The notes below the pieces were generated by a model, which was not told the origin of the DNA, did not search any database, and saw only the letters and a list, made by a program, of their open reading frames with translations. A program made the translations under genes and the position numbers. From an uncultured Caulobacter sp. (GTDB taxonomy: Bacteria; Pseudomonadota; Alphaproteobacteria; Caulobacterales; Caulobacteraceae), in NCBI GenBank assembly GCA_937991555.1, contig CALKHU010000105.1, positions 1 to 20,880 of the forward strand: a stretch of DNA of 20,880 bases, read 5' to 3'. Positions 7,650 through 13,496 of this stretch are shown one piece after another (position 1 is the first letter of the stretch; every line of letters starts with the position of its first letter).

Positions 7650-8119
7650 CGGGCCAGCGCCGCCAGCGCCGCGCCGTCCAGCCGCCAGATGGCGTGGTCC
7701 TGCGGGGCGGCGCCCAGCCGGCTGTAGAAAGCCTCGCCGCCGGAGTTGCCCGGCATCACGGCCCATTCGATGCGGGGCAGGTCCTCGGCCGCCGCGCGGC
7801 GGGCCAGACTGATCATCAGCGCCCGCCCGGCGCCCGTCCCGCGGGCGTCGGCGGTGACGAACAGGTCCTCGAGGTAGATGCCCCTGCGGCCGGTCCAGCT
7901 GGAGAAGGTGTAGAACCAGGTCGAAAAGCCGAGCAGCGCGCCGCCCTGCTCCGCCATCTCGCAGAAGGCGTAGGGCGTCGGGCCGAAGAAGGCGTGTCGG
8001 ATCTCGTCGAGGGAGGCCTTCGCCTCCTCGAGGTGCTGGTGATGCTCGGCGAGGTCGCGGACGAACCGGTGGATCGCCGGAGCGTCCCCGGGCCGGGCAG
8101 GACGGACAGTGACACTCAT
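7646..8119 (-). CDS. GNAT N-acetyltransferase, diamine/SSAT2-like
   Basis: A 157-residue GNAT protein. Residues 64-88 read GFSTWFYTFSSWTGRRGIYLEDLFV, very like the FSTW-x-GRPGIYLEDL signature of spermidine/spermine and thialysine N-acetyltransferases. RGTGAG (93-98) is the acetyl-CoA pyrophosphate loop. It should transfer acetyl groups to an amine such as a diamine or amino acid side chain; the exact acceptor is a guess from family resemblance. The ATG at 8119-8117 overlaps the TGA stop of the upstream SDR gene (ATGA), and its own stop overlaps the next GNAT start. Two such couplings in a row make co-translation very likely. The longer open frame upstream was rejected as SDR antiphase sequence. 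Confidence 0.87.
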   Translation of the reverse strand: MSVTVRPARPGDAPAIHRFVRDLAEHHQHLEEAKASLDEIRHAFFGPTPYAFCEMAEQGGALLGFSTWFYTFSSWTGRRGIYLEDLFVTADARGTGAGRALMISLARRAAAEDLPRIEWAVMPGNSGGEAFYSRLGAAPQDHAIWRLDGAALAALAR

Positions 8120-8973
8120 CCGATCTTCACGCCGGGCGGCGCCGGGATCCATTCGGGCACGAAGAAGTCGGGCATCAGCGGCTTGCCCGGATCGACGCGG
8201 TAGCGGTCGAAATCGCGGACGCCCTGCTCGTAGAGGAAGGTGTCGTCGATCAGGAAGTTGCCGGTGAACTCCGACGCCTTCTTGCAGAAGATGGCGTGGG
8301 CGGCGTCGGCCATGATCTCCGGCGTGCGGCAGTGCTTCATGCCCTCGTCCCCGGCCAGGGCGAACTGGATGGCGGCGGTGGCGATGCCGGTGCGCGGCCA
8401 CAGGCCGTTGAAGGCGATGCCGTCGTCTTTGAACTCGTCGGCCATCCCCAACATGAACATGCTCATGTTGTACTTGGCGACCGTGTAGGCGACGTGCCTG
8501 CCGAACCAGTGCGGGGCCAGATCCAGCGGCGGCGACAGCGCCAGCACGTGCGGGTTGGCGGCCTTCTTCAGGTGCGGGATGCAGGCCCTGGACGTCAGGA
8601 AGGTCCCGCGCGCGTTGATCTGGTGCATCAGGTCGTAGCGCTTCATGTCCGTCGCCTCGGTCGGCGTCAGGCTGATGGCGCTGGCGTTGTTGACGCAGAT
8701 GTCGATGCCGCCGAAGGCCGCCACGGTCCGTTCCACCGCGTCATGGACGCTGGCCTCGTCGCGCACGTCGACGACCAGCGGGAGGGCCTTTCCACCCGCC
8801 TTCTCGATCTCCTCGGCCGCCGTGTAGATCGTGCCGGGCAGCTTGGGGTGCGCCTCCGCCGTCTTGGCGGCGATGGCGACATTGGCGCCGTCCCGCGCGG
8901 CGCGCAGGCCGATGGCCAGACCGATGCCGCGGCTGGCGCCGGTGATGAAGAGGGTCTTGCCGGCGAGACTCAT
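8116..8973 (-). CDS. SDR oxidoreductase, HSDL2-like
   Basis: A 285-residue SDR closely resembling hydroxysteroid dehydrogenase-like protein 2. TGASRGIG is at residues 11-18, and AAKTAEAHPKLPGTIYTAAEEIEKAGG is the diagnostic HSDL2 stretch (35-61). NNAS is at 95-98 and the active-site pair Y163/K167 lies in YTVAKYNM. The usual catalytic serine position is within ALSPPL (S147). HSDL2-type proteins act in lipid or fatty-acyl metabolism with NAD(P), but their precise substrate is unsettled. The ATG at 8973 has AGGACA upstream and lies 10 bases after the stop of the other SDR gene. The stop overlaps the start of the SSAT-like GNAT gene. The much longer open frame upstream is antiphase sequence from that neighbouring SDR gene. 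Confidence 0.9.
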   Translation of the reverse strand: MSLAGKTLFITGASRGIGLAIGLRAARDGANVAIAAKTAEAHPKLPGTIYTAAEEIEKAGGKALPLVVDVRDEASVHDAVERTVAAFGGIDICVNNASAISLTPTEATDMKRYDLMHQINARGTFLTSRACIPHLKKAANPHVLALSPPLDLAPHWFGRHVAYTVAKYNMSMFMLGMADEFKDDGIAFNGLWPRTGIATAAIQFALAGDEGMKHCRTPEIMADAAHAIFCKKASEFTGNFLIDDTFLYEQGVRDFDRYRVDPGKPLMPDFFVPEWIPAPPGVKIG

Positions 8974-8983
8974 CGACCTGTCC

Positions 8984-9952
8984 TCAACCCGCACCGACGG
9001 TGTCGCGCGACATCGCCCAGAGGCGGTCCGCGCTTTCCGGATCCAGGGCGTGGGGCAGGACGCCCTTCCAGGGCATGTCCTTCGTCCACGGCTCGGCCTG
9101 GGCGCAATCCTCGAGGTAGAGGCCGCCGACGCCCTCCAGCTCGGGCCCCACGGCCGCCCAGACGCTGGTCGAGGCACCCTGCTCGGGCGTCTTGAAGCCG
9201 TCGCGGATCTTGCCCGTCGCCTCGTCGATCCAGCCAAGGGCGACCATCTCCTCGTGCGGCAGGTGGCGCTGCAGCGGGGTCATGATGCCGCCGGGCATGA
9301 CGGCGTTGGCGGTGACGCCGCGATCCTTGAACCGCTTGTGGAAGCCGACCGCGAACAGGGCGTTGGCGGTCTTGGCCTGTCCGTAGCTCTCCCACTTGTC
9401 GTAGGGGCGGGTGCGGTAGTGGGGGTCGTCCCAGTTGATGTCCGAGCGCCGGTGGCCGATCGAACTCAGGCTGACCAGCCGCGAGGCCTTGCCCGCCTGC
9501 TTCGCCCCCGCCTCCAGCGCCGGGGCCAGCAGCACGCCGAGCAGGAAGTGGCCGAAATGGTTGGTGCCGATCTGCATCTCGAAGCCGTCCCTGGTGCGGT
9601 CGAGGGGGCAGGCCATGACGGCGGCGTTGTTGATCAGGATGTGCAGCGGCTTGCCGCCCCAGCGCTCCGCGAAGGCGCGGATCGAGGCGAGGTCGGACAG
9701 GTCGAGCATCTCGAAGCGGGTCCTGCCCGGCGCGGACCTGTCGATGTCGGCGATGGCCTCGGCGGCCAGGTCAGGCTTGCGGGCGGCGATGACGACATCG
9801 GCCCCCGCCTCGGCCAGGGCCCGGGCCGTCTCGACGCCAATGCCGGTGGCGGCGCCGGTGACGATGGCGATCCTGCCCGACAAATCGTGGCCGGCGACGA
9901 CCTCGCGCGCTGAGCTGAACATGCCGAAGGGCGAGGTGATGCGATCGCTCAT
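8984..9952 (-). CDS. SDR oxidoreductase, retinol-dehydrogenase/WWOX-like
   Basis: A 322-residue SDR of the retinol dehydrogenase/WWOX-like class. It has a 25-residue leader, then IVTGAATGIG (30-39), INNAAVMACP (107-116), GTNHFGHFLL (129-138), the serines of SLSSIGHRRS (161-170) and Y190/K194 in SYGQAK. All catalytic positions are present. The NHFGHF and long C-terminal substrate segment are typical of this class, which oxidises or reduces bulky hydrophobic alcohols or ketones. AGGGAG lies five bases before the ATG. It is the first gene of the SDR-SDR-GNAT-GNAT run and is preceded by the long non-coding gap. Substrate unknown. Confidence 0.9.
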   Translation of the reverse strand: MSDRITSPFGMFSSAREVVAGHDLSGRIAIVTGAATGIGVETARALAEAGADVVIAARKPDLAAEAIADIDRSAPGRTRFEMLDLSDLASIRAFAERWGGKPLHILINNAAVMACPLDRTRDGFEMQIGTNHFGHFLLGVLLAPALEAGAKQAGKASRLVSLSSIGHRRSDINWDDPHYRTRPYDKWESYGQAKTANALFAVGFHKRFKDRGVTANAVMPGGIMTPLQRHLPHEEMVALGWIDEATGKIRDGFKTPEQGASTSVWAAVGPELEGVGGLYLEDCAQAEPWTKDMPWKGVLPHALDPESADRLWAMSRDTVGAG

Positions 9953-10468
9953 GAGGACTCCCTGTTTCCGGCCCGCCTGTCGGGCCGATGCGTCCGTTGG
10001 GACGACCGAAGGCGGACGCTACAGGGGCCGTTCGGATCGACGCTGCCGGATCTGGTCGCCGCCATCCTGCACCACATCCCGACGTCCGGCCTAGTGGCCT
10101 TGCGGGCGGCCGCGCGCGCGCTGGCGACGCCGGGCGCGACCGGCAAAACGTCCCGACTGTCTTCATCCGGGTTTCGGGGCCTGGGCCATCGGCCGGGCGA
10201 CGGCGTTCGACGGGGCGTCATCCGCCCAGTCTGACCCCGGCCCGGGCGGCTTGCATCGCCGCCGCGAACCCCGGCGATTTCCATGGGTTGGTCCGGCGAA
10301 AGGCGTGGGCGGCGGCGCGAAGCGCGGCCCGCCGTCAGGCCTTCCCCACAGCGTCGCGACGGGTCGGGGGAGACATCCGATGTCCCCGAATGTCTCCTGT
10401 TGTCCCGGGAGTATGTGTCTCGAGAGTCTCGCCCGGGACAGACACCGGGGTGTCTGTCACGAGCGGAT
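9953..10468. other. Intergenic region without a convincing gene
   Basis: This 516-base gap separates the crotonase gene stop from the SDR gene start. The right part (10367-10458) holds nested palindromes described separately. Near 9970-9986, GGCCCG-CCTGT-CGGGCC forms a short hairpin just upstream of the SDR gene ribosome site. The open frames crossing the gap have proline/arginine-rich translations without domains. A stretch around 10040-10180 on the + strand reads somewhat protein-like (LPDLVAAILHHIPTSG) but has no start or recognised family. I see no tRNA or transposase. Confidence 0.6.
10367..10458. repeat. Cluster of GGGACA/TGTCCC palindromes (REP-doublet-like)
   Basis: Three symmetric elements overlap here. 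GGGG-A-GACAT-CCG-ATGTC-CCC at 10367-10387 is a hairpin with one bulged A. TGTCCCGGG (10401-10409) pairs with CCCGGGACA (10432-10440). GACAGACACC (10437-10446) pairs with GGTGTCTGTC (10449-10458) across two bases. GGAGACAT (10369-10376) also pairs with ATGTCTCC (10390-10397). The last hairpin begins 11 bases past the crotonase stop and could end its transcript, though there is no T-run. The GGGACA core matches the repeat at 19339-19421. Confidence 0.65.
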
Positions 10469-11248
10469 TCATCCGACCTTGCTGAAGTCCGGCGCGCGGC
10501 GCTGGGCGAAGGCGGCGAAGGCCTCGGCGGCTTCCGGCGTCTTCAGGCGGGCGGCGAAATGGGCGCCTTCCTCGTCCATGCGGGCGGCCAGGGCCTCGGC
10601 GTCGCGCATCAGGCCCTTGGTGACGGTCAGGGCGCCGAGCGGGCGCCTGGCCAGGGTCTGGGCGGCGAGGAGGGCGCGGGCGTCGACGTCGTGCTCCGGC
10701 AGCGACTCGTTGGCGATGCCCCACGCCTCCGCCTTGCGGCCGTCCACCGCTTCGCCGAGGGCGAACATGGCATAGGCGCGGGCGTGCCCGATCCTGGACG
10801 GCAGGGTCAGGCTCGAGGCCGCCTCGGGCACCAGGGCGAGGTTCACGAACGGCACCGTCAGCCGCGCCGTGTCGGCGATGAACACCAGGTCGCAGTGCAG
10901 CAGCATGGTCGTGCCGACCCCGACGGCCTGGCCGCGGACCGCGGCGACCAGCGGCTTCTTCGCGTGGGCCAGGGCCTTCAGGAAGCGGCCGACGTTGCGC
11001 TCGCCGCGCGCGCCGGTATCCTGCGACGCGTTCTGCGCGGCGAAGTCCGACAGGTCGTTGCCGGCGGTGAAGCTGTCGCCGACGGAGTTGAAGAGGACGA
11101 CGCGGACGGCGGGGTCCTTCTCCGCCGCGACCAGGTTGTCGGCGAGGACGCCGTACATGGCGTCGGTGATGGCGTTCTTCTTGTCCGGACGGTTGAAGGT
11201 CAGGATCATCACGCCGTCCTGGACGGCGGCGAGCACGTGGTCGGTCAT
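10469..11248 (-). CDS. Enoyl-CoA hydratase/isomerase family protein (crotonase)
   Basis: A 259-residue crotonase. The two oxyanion-hole segments are SFTAGNDLSDF (A62-G63 region) and RGQAVGVGTTMLLHCD (105-120). At the hydratase glutamate usually found in a QPE motif the protein reads VPF (F134), while E142 in VPEAASSL is kept. That pattern is the one seen in delta3,delta2-enoyl-CoA isomerases and many isomerase-like paralogues, so isomerisation of an unsaturated acyl-CoA is more likely than hydration. It follows marR by three bases, with CGGAGA inside the end of marR as ribosome site, so the two are co-expressed and probably co-regulated. It is not the feruloyl-CoA hydratase-lyase type. The substrate is unknown. 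Confidence 0.9.
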   Translation of the reverse strand: MTDHVLAAVQDGVMILTFNRPDKKNAITDAMYGVLADNLVAAEKDPAVRVVLFNSVGDSFTAGNDLSDFAAQNASQDTGARGERNVGRFLKALAHAKKPLVAAVRGQAVGVGTTMLLHCDLVFIADTARLTVPFVNLALVPEAASSLTLPSRIGHARAYAMFALGEAVDGRKAEAWGIANESLPEHDVDARALLAAQTLARRPLGALTVTKGLMRDAEALAARMDEEGAHFAARLKTPEAAEAFAAFAQRRAPDFSKVG

Positions 11249-11251
11249 GGT

Positions 11252-11683
11252 CTATCTCCGGGGAAAGCGGGTCTGCAGGCTGGCGAGCCAGCGGGCGATG
11301 GCGTCGACCTCGGCCTCGGTGAAGCCGTCGGTCAGGGTGGCGTTGAGAGTCCTGAGGCCGTCGAGCGCGAAGGCGCGCGCCTCGCGGCCGCGGTCCGTGA
11401 GGTGCAGCCGCTGGGCGCGGCCGTCGGCGGGGTCGGCGCGGCGCTCGACCAGGCCCGAGCGCTCCATGCGGTCGACCAGGCCGGTCATGGCCGACGGCGC
11501 CACGTCGAGCGCCTCCGCGGCCTCGCCGATCAGGGCCCCGTCGTCGCGGCCGAGGAAGTAGAGCAACCCCGACTGCGCCTGGGTCAGGCCGCGTCCTGCG
11601 AGTTCGGCGTCGATCCACCGCTGCACGCGCCGCGCCCCGGCGGACAGCAGGAAGAAGAGGCGGCGGTGGGGGGACGGGGGCAT
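11252..11683 (-). CDS. MarR family transcriptional regulator
   Basis: A 143-residue winged-helix regulator. The helix-turn-helix covers about residues 52-77 (IGEAAEALDVAPSAMTGLVDRMERSG), followed by the wing with DPADGRAQRLHLTDRG (84-99). It should bind DNA as a dimer and release it on binding a small ligand. The crotonase gene starts three bases after its stop, suggesting an acyl-CoA or aromatic CoA-ester ligand; this is inference. I chose the ATG at 11683. A TTGATA/TATACC promoter lies just upstream with its -10 seven bases from this ATG, and there is no Shine-Dalgarno, so the message is probably leaderless. The frame is open to 11848, but that would translate the operator and the palindromic repeat. 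An ATG at 11704 inside the operator is less likely. Confidence 0.9.
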   Translation of the reverse strand: MPPSPHRRLFFLLSAGARRVQRWIDAELAGRGLTQAQSGLLYFLGRDDGALIGEAAEALDVAPSAMTGLVDRMERSGLVERRADPADGRAQRLHLTDRGREARAFALDGLRTLNATLTDGFTEAEVDAIARWLASLQTRFPRR

Positions 11684-11690
11684 GGGCGCC

Positions 11691-11718
11691 GGTATATACT
11701 TCATGTACGAAGTATCAA
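11691..11718 (-). promoter_or_regulatory. Predicted sigma70 promoter of marR-crotonase operon
   Basis: On the minus strand TTGATA (11718-11713) and TATACC (11696-11691) are 16 bases apart. The marR ATG begins seven bases after the -10 box, about where transcription would start, which implies a leaderless mRNA. Operator-like site 1 fills the spacer exactly. Confidence 0.5.
11696..11715. promoter_or_regulatory. MarR operator-like site 1
   Basis: ATACTTC (11696-11702), six bases, GAAGTAT (11709-11715): perfect 7-base inverted arms, 20 bases in all. It lies between the predicted -35 and -10 of marR, so a bound dimer would block RNA polymerase. Autorepression by MarR proteins at such sites is well known for the family; assignment here is by position. 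Confidence 0.6.
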
Positions 11719-11735
11719 GTTCGTGTGTGAAGTAT
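11716..11735. promoter_or_regulatory. MarR operator-like site 2
   Basis: A second 20-base unit directly abuts site 1: CAAGTTC, six bases, GAAGTAT (11729-11735). Its right arm is identical to that of site 1 and the left arm is degenerate. The exact 20-base register places both on the same helical face to within about two turns. The last base is also the first base of the structured repeat. Confidence 0.45.
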
Positions 11736-11787
11736 CCTCCCCGCGAAGCCGGGGAGGGGGACCGCGCGAAGCGCGGTGGAGGGGGCG
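11735..11787. repeat. Left structured inverted repeat flanking the DUF559 gene
   Basis: A 53-base unit with two hairpins: CCTCCCC...GGGGAGG around a GC-GAA-GC loop, then ACCGCGC-GAA-GCGCGGT. Its reverse complement matches the unit at 12220-12270 on both flanks, differing only in the second hairpin. It separates the marR control region from the DUF559 gene. Confidence 0.85.
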
Positions 11788-11803
11788 ATGCTGACCGTCT
11801 AGG

Positions 11804-11832
11804 TTGCGCCAGACCAAGTATACCTCTAAGAT
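11804..11832 (+). promoter_or_regulatory. Possible promoter of the DUF559 gene
   Basis: TTGCGC (11804-11809) and TAAGAT (11827-11832) are separated by 17 bases. The ATG at 11840 begins seven bases beyond the -10 box and no ribosome site is seen, which would again give a leaderless message. The boxes match consensus only in part. Confidence 0.3.
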
Positions 11833-11839
11833 TGCACAA

Positions 11840-12202
11840 ATGGACCAACGCTCAACCCTCACGCGGGCGAGGCAGCTTCGCCGCAACATGACTCGGGCCG
11901 AGGCCATCCTTTGGCAGGCCTTGCGAGGCAAGCGGCTCGACGGGCTCAAGTTCCGGCGGCAGCAGGTGATCGGACCCTACATCGCAGACTTCTTCTGCGC
12001 ATCCTGTCGGCTGATCGTCGAGCTCGATGGCGCCGCCCACAGTGACGAGGACGCGCAGGCTCATGACCGTCGGCGGGATCAGTGGATCGCCAGCCAGGAC
12101 CTGCGCGTGCTGCGGATTCCGAACCGTCTGGTTGAGGGAGACCTTGACGGCGCGTTACGGACAGTCCTTCGCGTCGCTCGAGGTCCGGAGCAGCCAGACT
12201 AG
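11840..12202 (+). CDS. DUF559 endonuclease-like protein
   Basis: A 120-residue protein covering a full DUF559 domain, related to Vsr and other restriction-endonuclease-fold nucleases. Motifs in order are RARQLRRNMTRAEAILWQALR (9-29), GLKFRRQQVIGPYIADFFC (35-53) and LIVELDGAAH (58-67). D50, E61 and D63 are candidates for metal binding, followed by HDRRRDQWI and LRIPNR. It should be a small DNA nuclease, but the biological role of DUF559 proteins is not established. The frame extends upstream to 11804; the domain boundary and the leaderless-type promoter favour the ATG at 11840. The gene is alone on its strand and lies exactly between two inverted structured repeats, which suggests that repeats and gene form one unit. 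Confidence 0.85.
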   Translation: MDQRSTLTRARQLRRNMTRAEAILWQALRGKRLDGLKFRRQQVIGPYIADFFCASCRLIVELDGAAHSDEDAQAHDRRRDQWIASQDLRVLRIPNRLVEGDLDGALRTVLRVARGPEQPD

Positions 12203-12219
12203 ACGGCAGACAGCAGCGC

Positions 12220-12270
12220 CGCCCCCTCCACCGCCTTCGGCGGTCCCCCTCCCCGGCTTCGCGGGGAGGA
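12220..12270. repeat. Right structured inverted repeat flanking the DUF559 gene
   Basis: A 51-base unit, reverse-complementary to 11735-11787. The outer 30 bases and the inner 13-15 bases agree exactly. The central hairpin is ACCGCC-TTC-GGCGGT instead of the left unit's 7-bp stem, so both sides of the stem changed together. It ends nine bases from the stop of the metallo-hydrolase gene and 17 bases after the DUF559 stop, and may form the 3' end of both messages. Confidence 0.85.
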
Positions 12271-12279
12271 AAACTAGAT

Positions 12280-13353
12280 CTAAGCCGCGCGGTACCAGAC
12301 CACGCCGTGCTCGTCGGGTTCGGCCACCGCCTGGCCCCGCTCGATCAGGCAGTTGATATGGGCGAGGCCCTCGCCGGTGGCCATGCCGAGCAGTTCGGGA
12401 CCGATGGGGCGGGCGAACAGGGCCCCGAAGACGTCGATGGCCCGCTTCGGCTCCTTCGCCAGCAGCGCCTTCAGGCGGCCCAGAGACCGCTCGTGGCCGT
12501 TGATCAGGTGGTCCAGCCGGGCGTGGAGGCCGTGGAACGGGTCATTGTGGGCCGGCAGGACCAGCACCTCGTCCGGCACCGCCGCCTTGACCTTGGCGCA
12601 GCTGCTCATCCAGTCCTTCAGCGGGTCGGCGTCCGGCTCGGTCGGGAACACCGACACGTTCGACGAGATGCGCGGCAGGACCTGGTCGCCGCTGATCAGC
12701 AGCTTCAGCTCCGGGCACCAGAGGCAGGCGTGGTCGGGCGAGTGGCCGTTGCCGGTGACGACGCGCCAGGTGTGGTCGCCGATCTGGAATTCCTCGCCGT
12801 CGTTCAGGCGGCGGTAGCTGTCGGGCAGCTGGTAGATCGCCTTGCCGAAGCCCCCGAAGCGGGTGCGGTAGTTCTCGATGGCGTCCTCGTCCCAGCCGGC
12901 GGCCTTGTAGAAGCGCAGGCCGTCCTCGGGCGCCTCGCGGCCGGTGTCGGCGACCAGCATCCGGCACTGCAGGTATTCGAGCCGGGTCATCCACAGGCGG
13001 CAGTCGAACTTGCGGGTCATCCAGCCGGCGAGGCCGATGTGGTCGGGATGCAGGTGGGTGACGATCACCCGGGTGACCGGCCTGCCCTCCAGCCCCTCCT
13101 TGAAGGCCGTGCGCCAGGCCTGGGCCGTCTCGCGGGTCTGCAGGCCGGTGTCGACGATCGCCCAGCCGTCGCCGTCGGCGATGGCCCAGACGTTGATGAA
13201 CTGCAGCGGTCCGCCGAGAGGCATCCGCAGCCATTTGACGCCGGGAACGACCTCCGCAACCTGGCCGGTCCCCACTTCCGGACCCGTCTCGAAAGGATAG
13301 TCCAGTTTCGGACGCCGAACTTCGGTCGCCGAATCTTCCACGCCGTCCCGCAA
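12280..13353 (-). CDS. MBL-fold metallo-hydrolase
   Basis: A 357-residue metallo-beta-lactamase-fold hydrolase. The metal ligands are visible: THLHPDH (H100, H102, D104, H105), H204/H208 in GNGHSPDHACLW, D223 in LISGDQVLP and H269 in LPAHNDPFHG, with D68 in IVDTG ahead of the first site. A C-terminal ~80-residue helical part follows (LDHLINGHERSLGRLKALL...). It should hydrolyse an ester, lactone or thioester; glyoxalase II-like and lactonase-like relatives share this layout. The start is a TTG at 13353, supported by AGGAGAG seven bases upstream; the first in-frame ATG is at residue 44, inside the fold. It is divergent from the cysteine-repeat protein gene, and its 3' end abuts the right DUF559-flanking repeat. 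Confidence 0.88.
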   Translation of the reverse strand: MRDGVEDSATEVRRPKLDYPFETGPEVGTGQVAEVVPGVKWLRMPLGGPLQFINVWAIADGDGWAIVDTGLQTRETAQAWRTAFKEGLEGRPVTRVIVTHLHPDHIGLAGWMTRKFDCRLWMTRLEYLQCRMLVADTGREAPEDGLRFYKAAGWDEDAIENYRTRFGGFGKAIYQLPDSYRRLNDGEEFQIGDHTWRVVTGNGHSPDHACLWCPELKLLISGDQVLPRISSNVSVFPTEPDADPLKDWMSSCAKVKAAVPDEVLVLPAHNDPFHGLHARLDHLINGHERSLGRLKALLAKEPKRAIDVFGALFARPIGPELLGMATGEGLAHINCLIERGQAVAEPDEHGVVWYRAA

Positions 13354-13432
13354 CTTGCTGCTCTCCTGATGAACGCCGCCATCATCCGCCGTTCAGCGCG
13401 GCGCCGCAATTACGACGCTGCGTAAGGGCATC

Positions 13433-13461
13433 TTGACCCCCGAAAGAAGCGCGCGTTTATG
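13433..13461 (+). promoter_or_regulatory. Predicted promoter of the cysteine-repeat protein gene
   Basis: TTGACC (13433-13438), 17 bases, TTTATG (13456-13461) fits the alphaproteobacterial sigma70 pattern. It would give a leader of roughly 30 bases containing AGGAG at 13482-13486. Confidence 0.5.
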
Positions 13462-13496
13462 TCGCCGCGAGGAATCTGCCCAGGAGTATGAAGACC

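Noticed and set aside
10040..10180. Possible gene remnant in the long intergenic gap
   Set aside because: The translation looks partly protein-like but has no start, ribosome site or recognised family, and such frames arise by chance in GC-rich DNA.
10469..11248. Feruloyl-CoA hydratase-lyase partner for the ligase at 19429
   Set aside because: The crotonase lacks the sequence character of that enzyme, has an isomerase-type active site and is 8 kb away in a different operon.
11684..11848. N-terminal extension of MarR
   Set aside because: It would translate the operator sites and the structured repeat; the promoter and family start both favour 11683.
11720..12290. Transposon-style target site duplication around the DUF559 unit
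   Set aside because: Bases just outside 11735 and 12270 do not match as a direct repeat, so insertion by a classic transposase is not supported.
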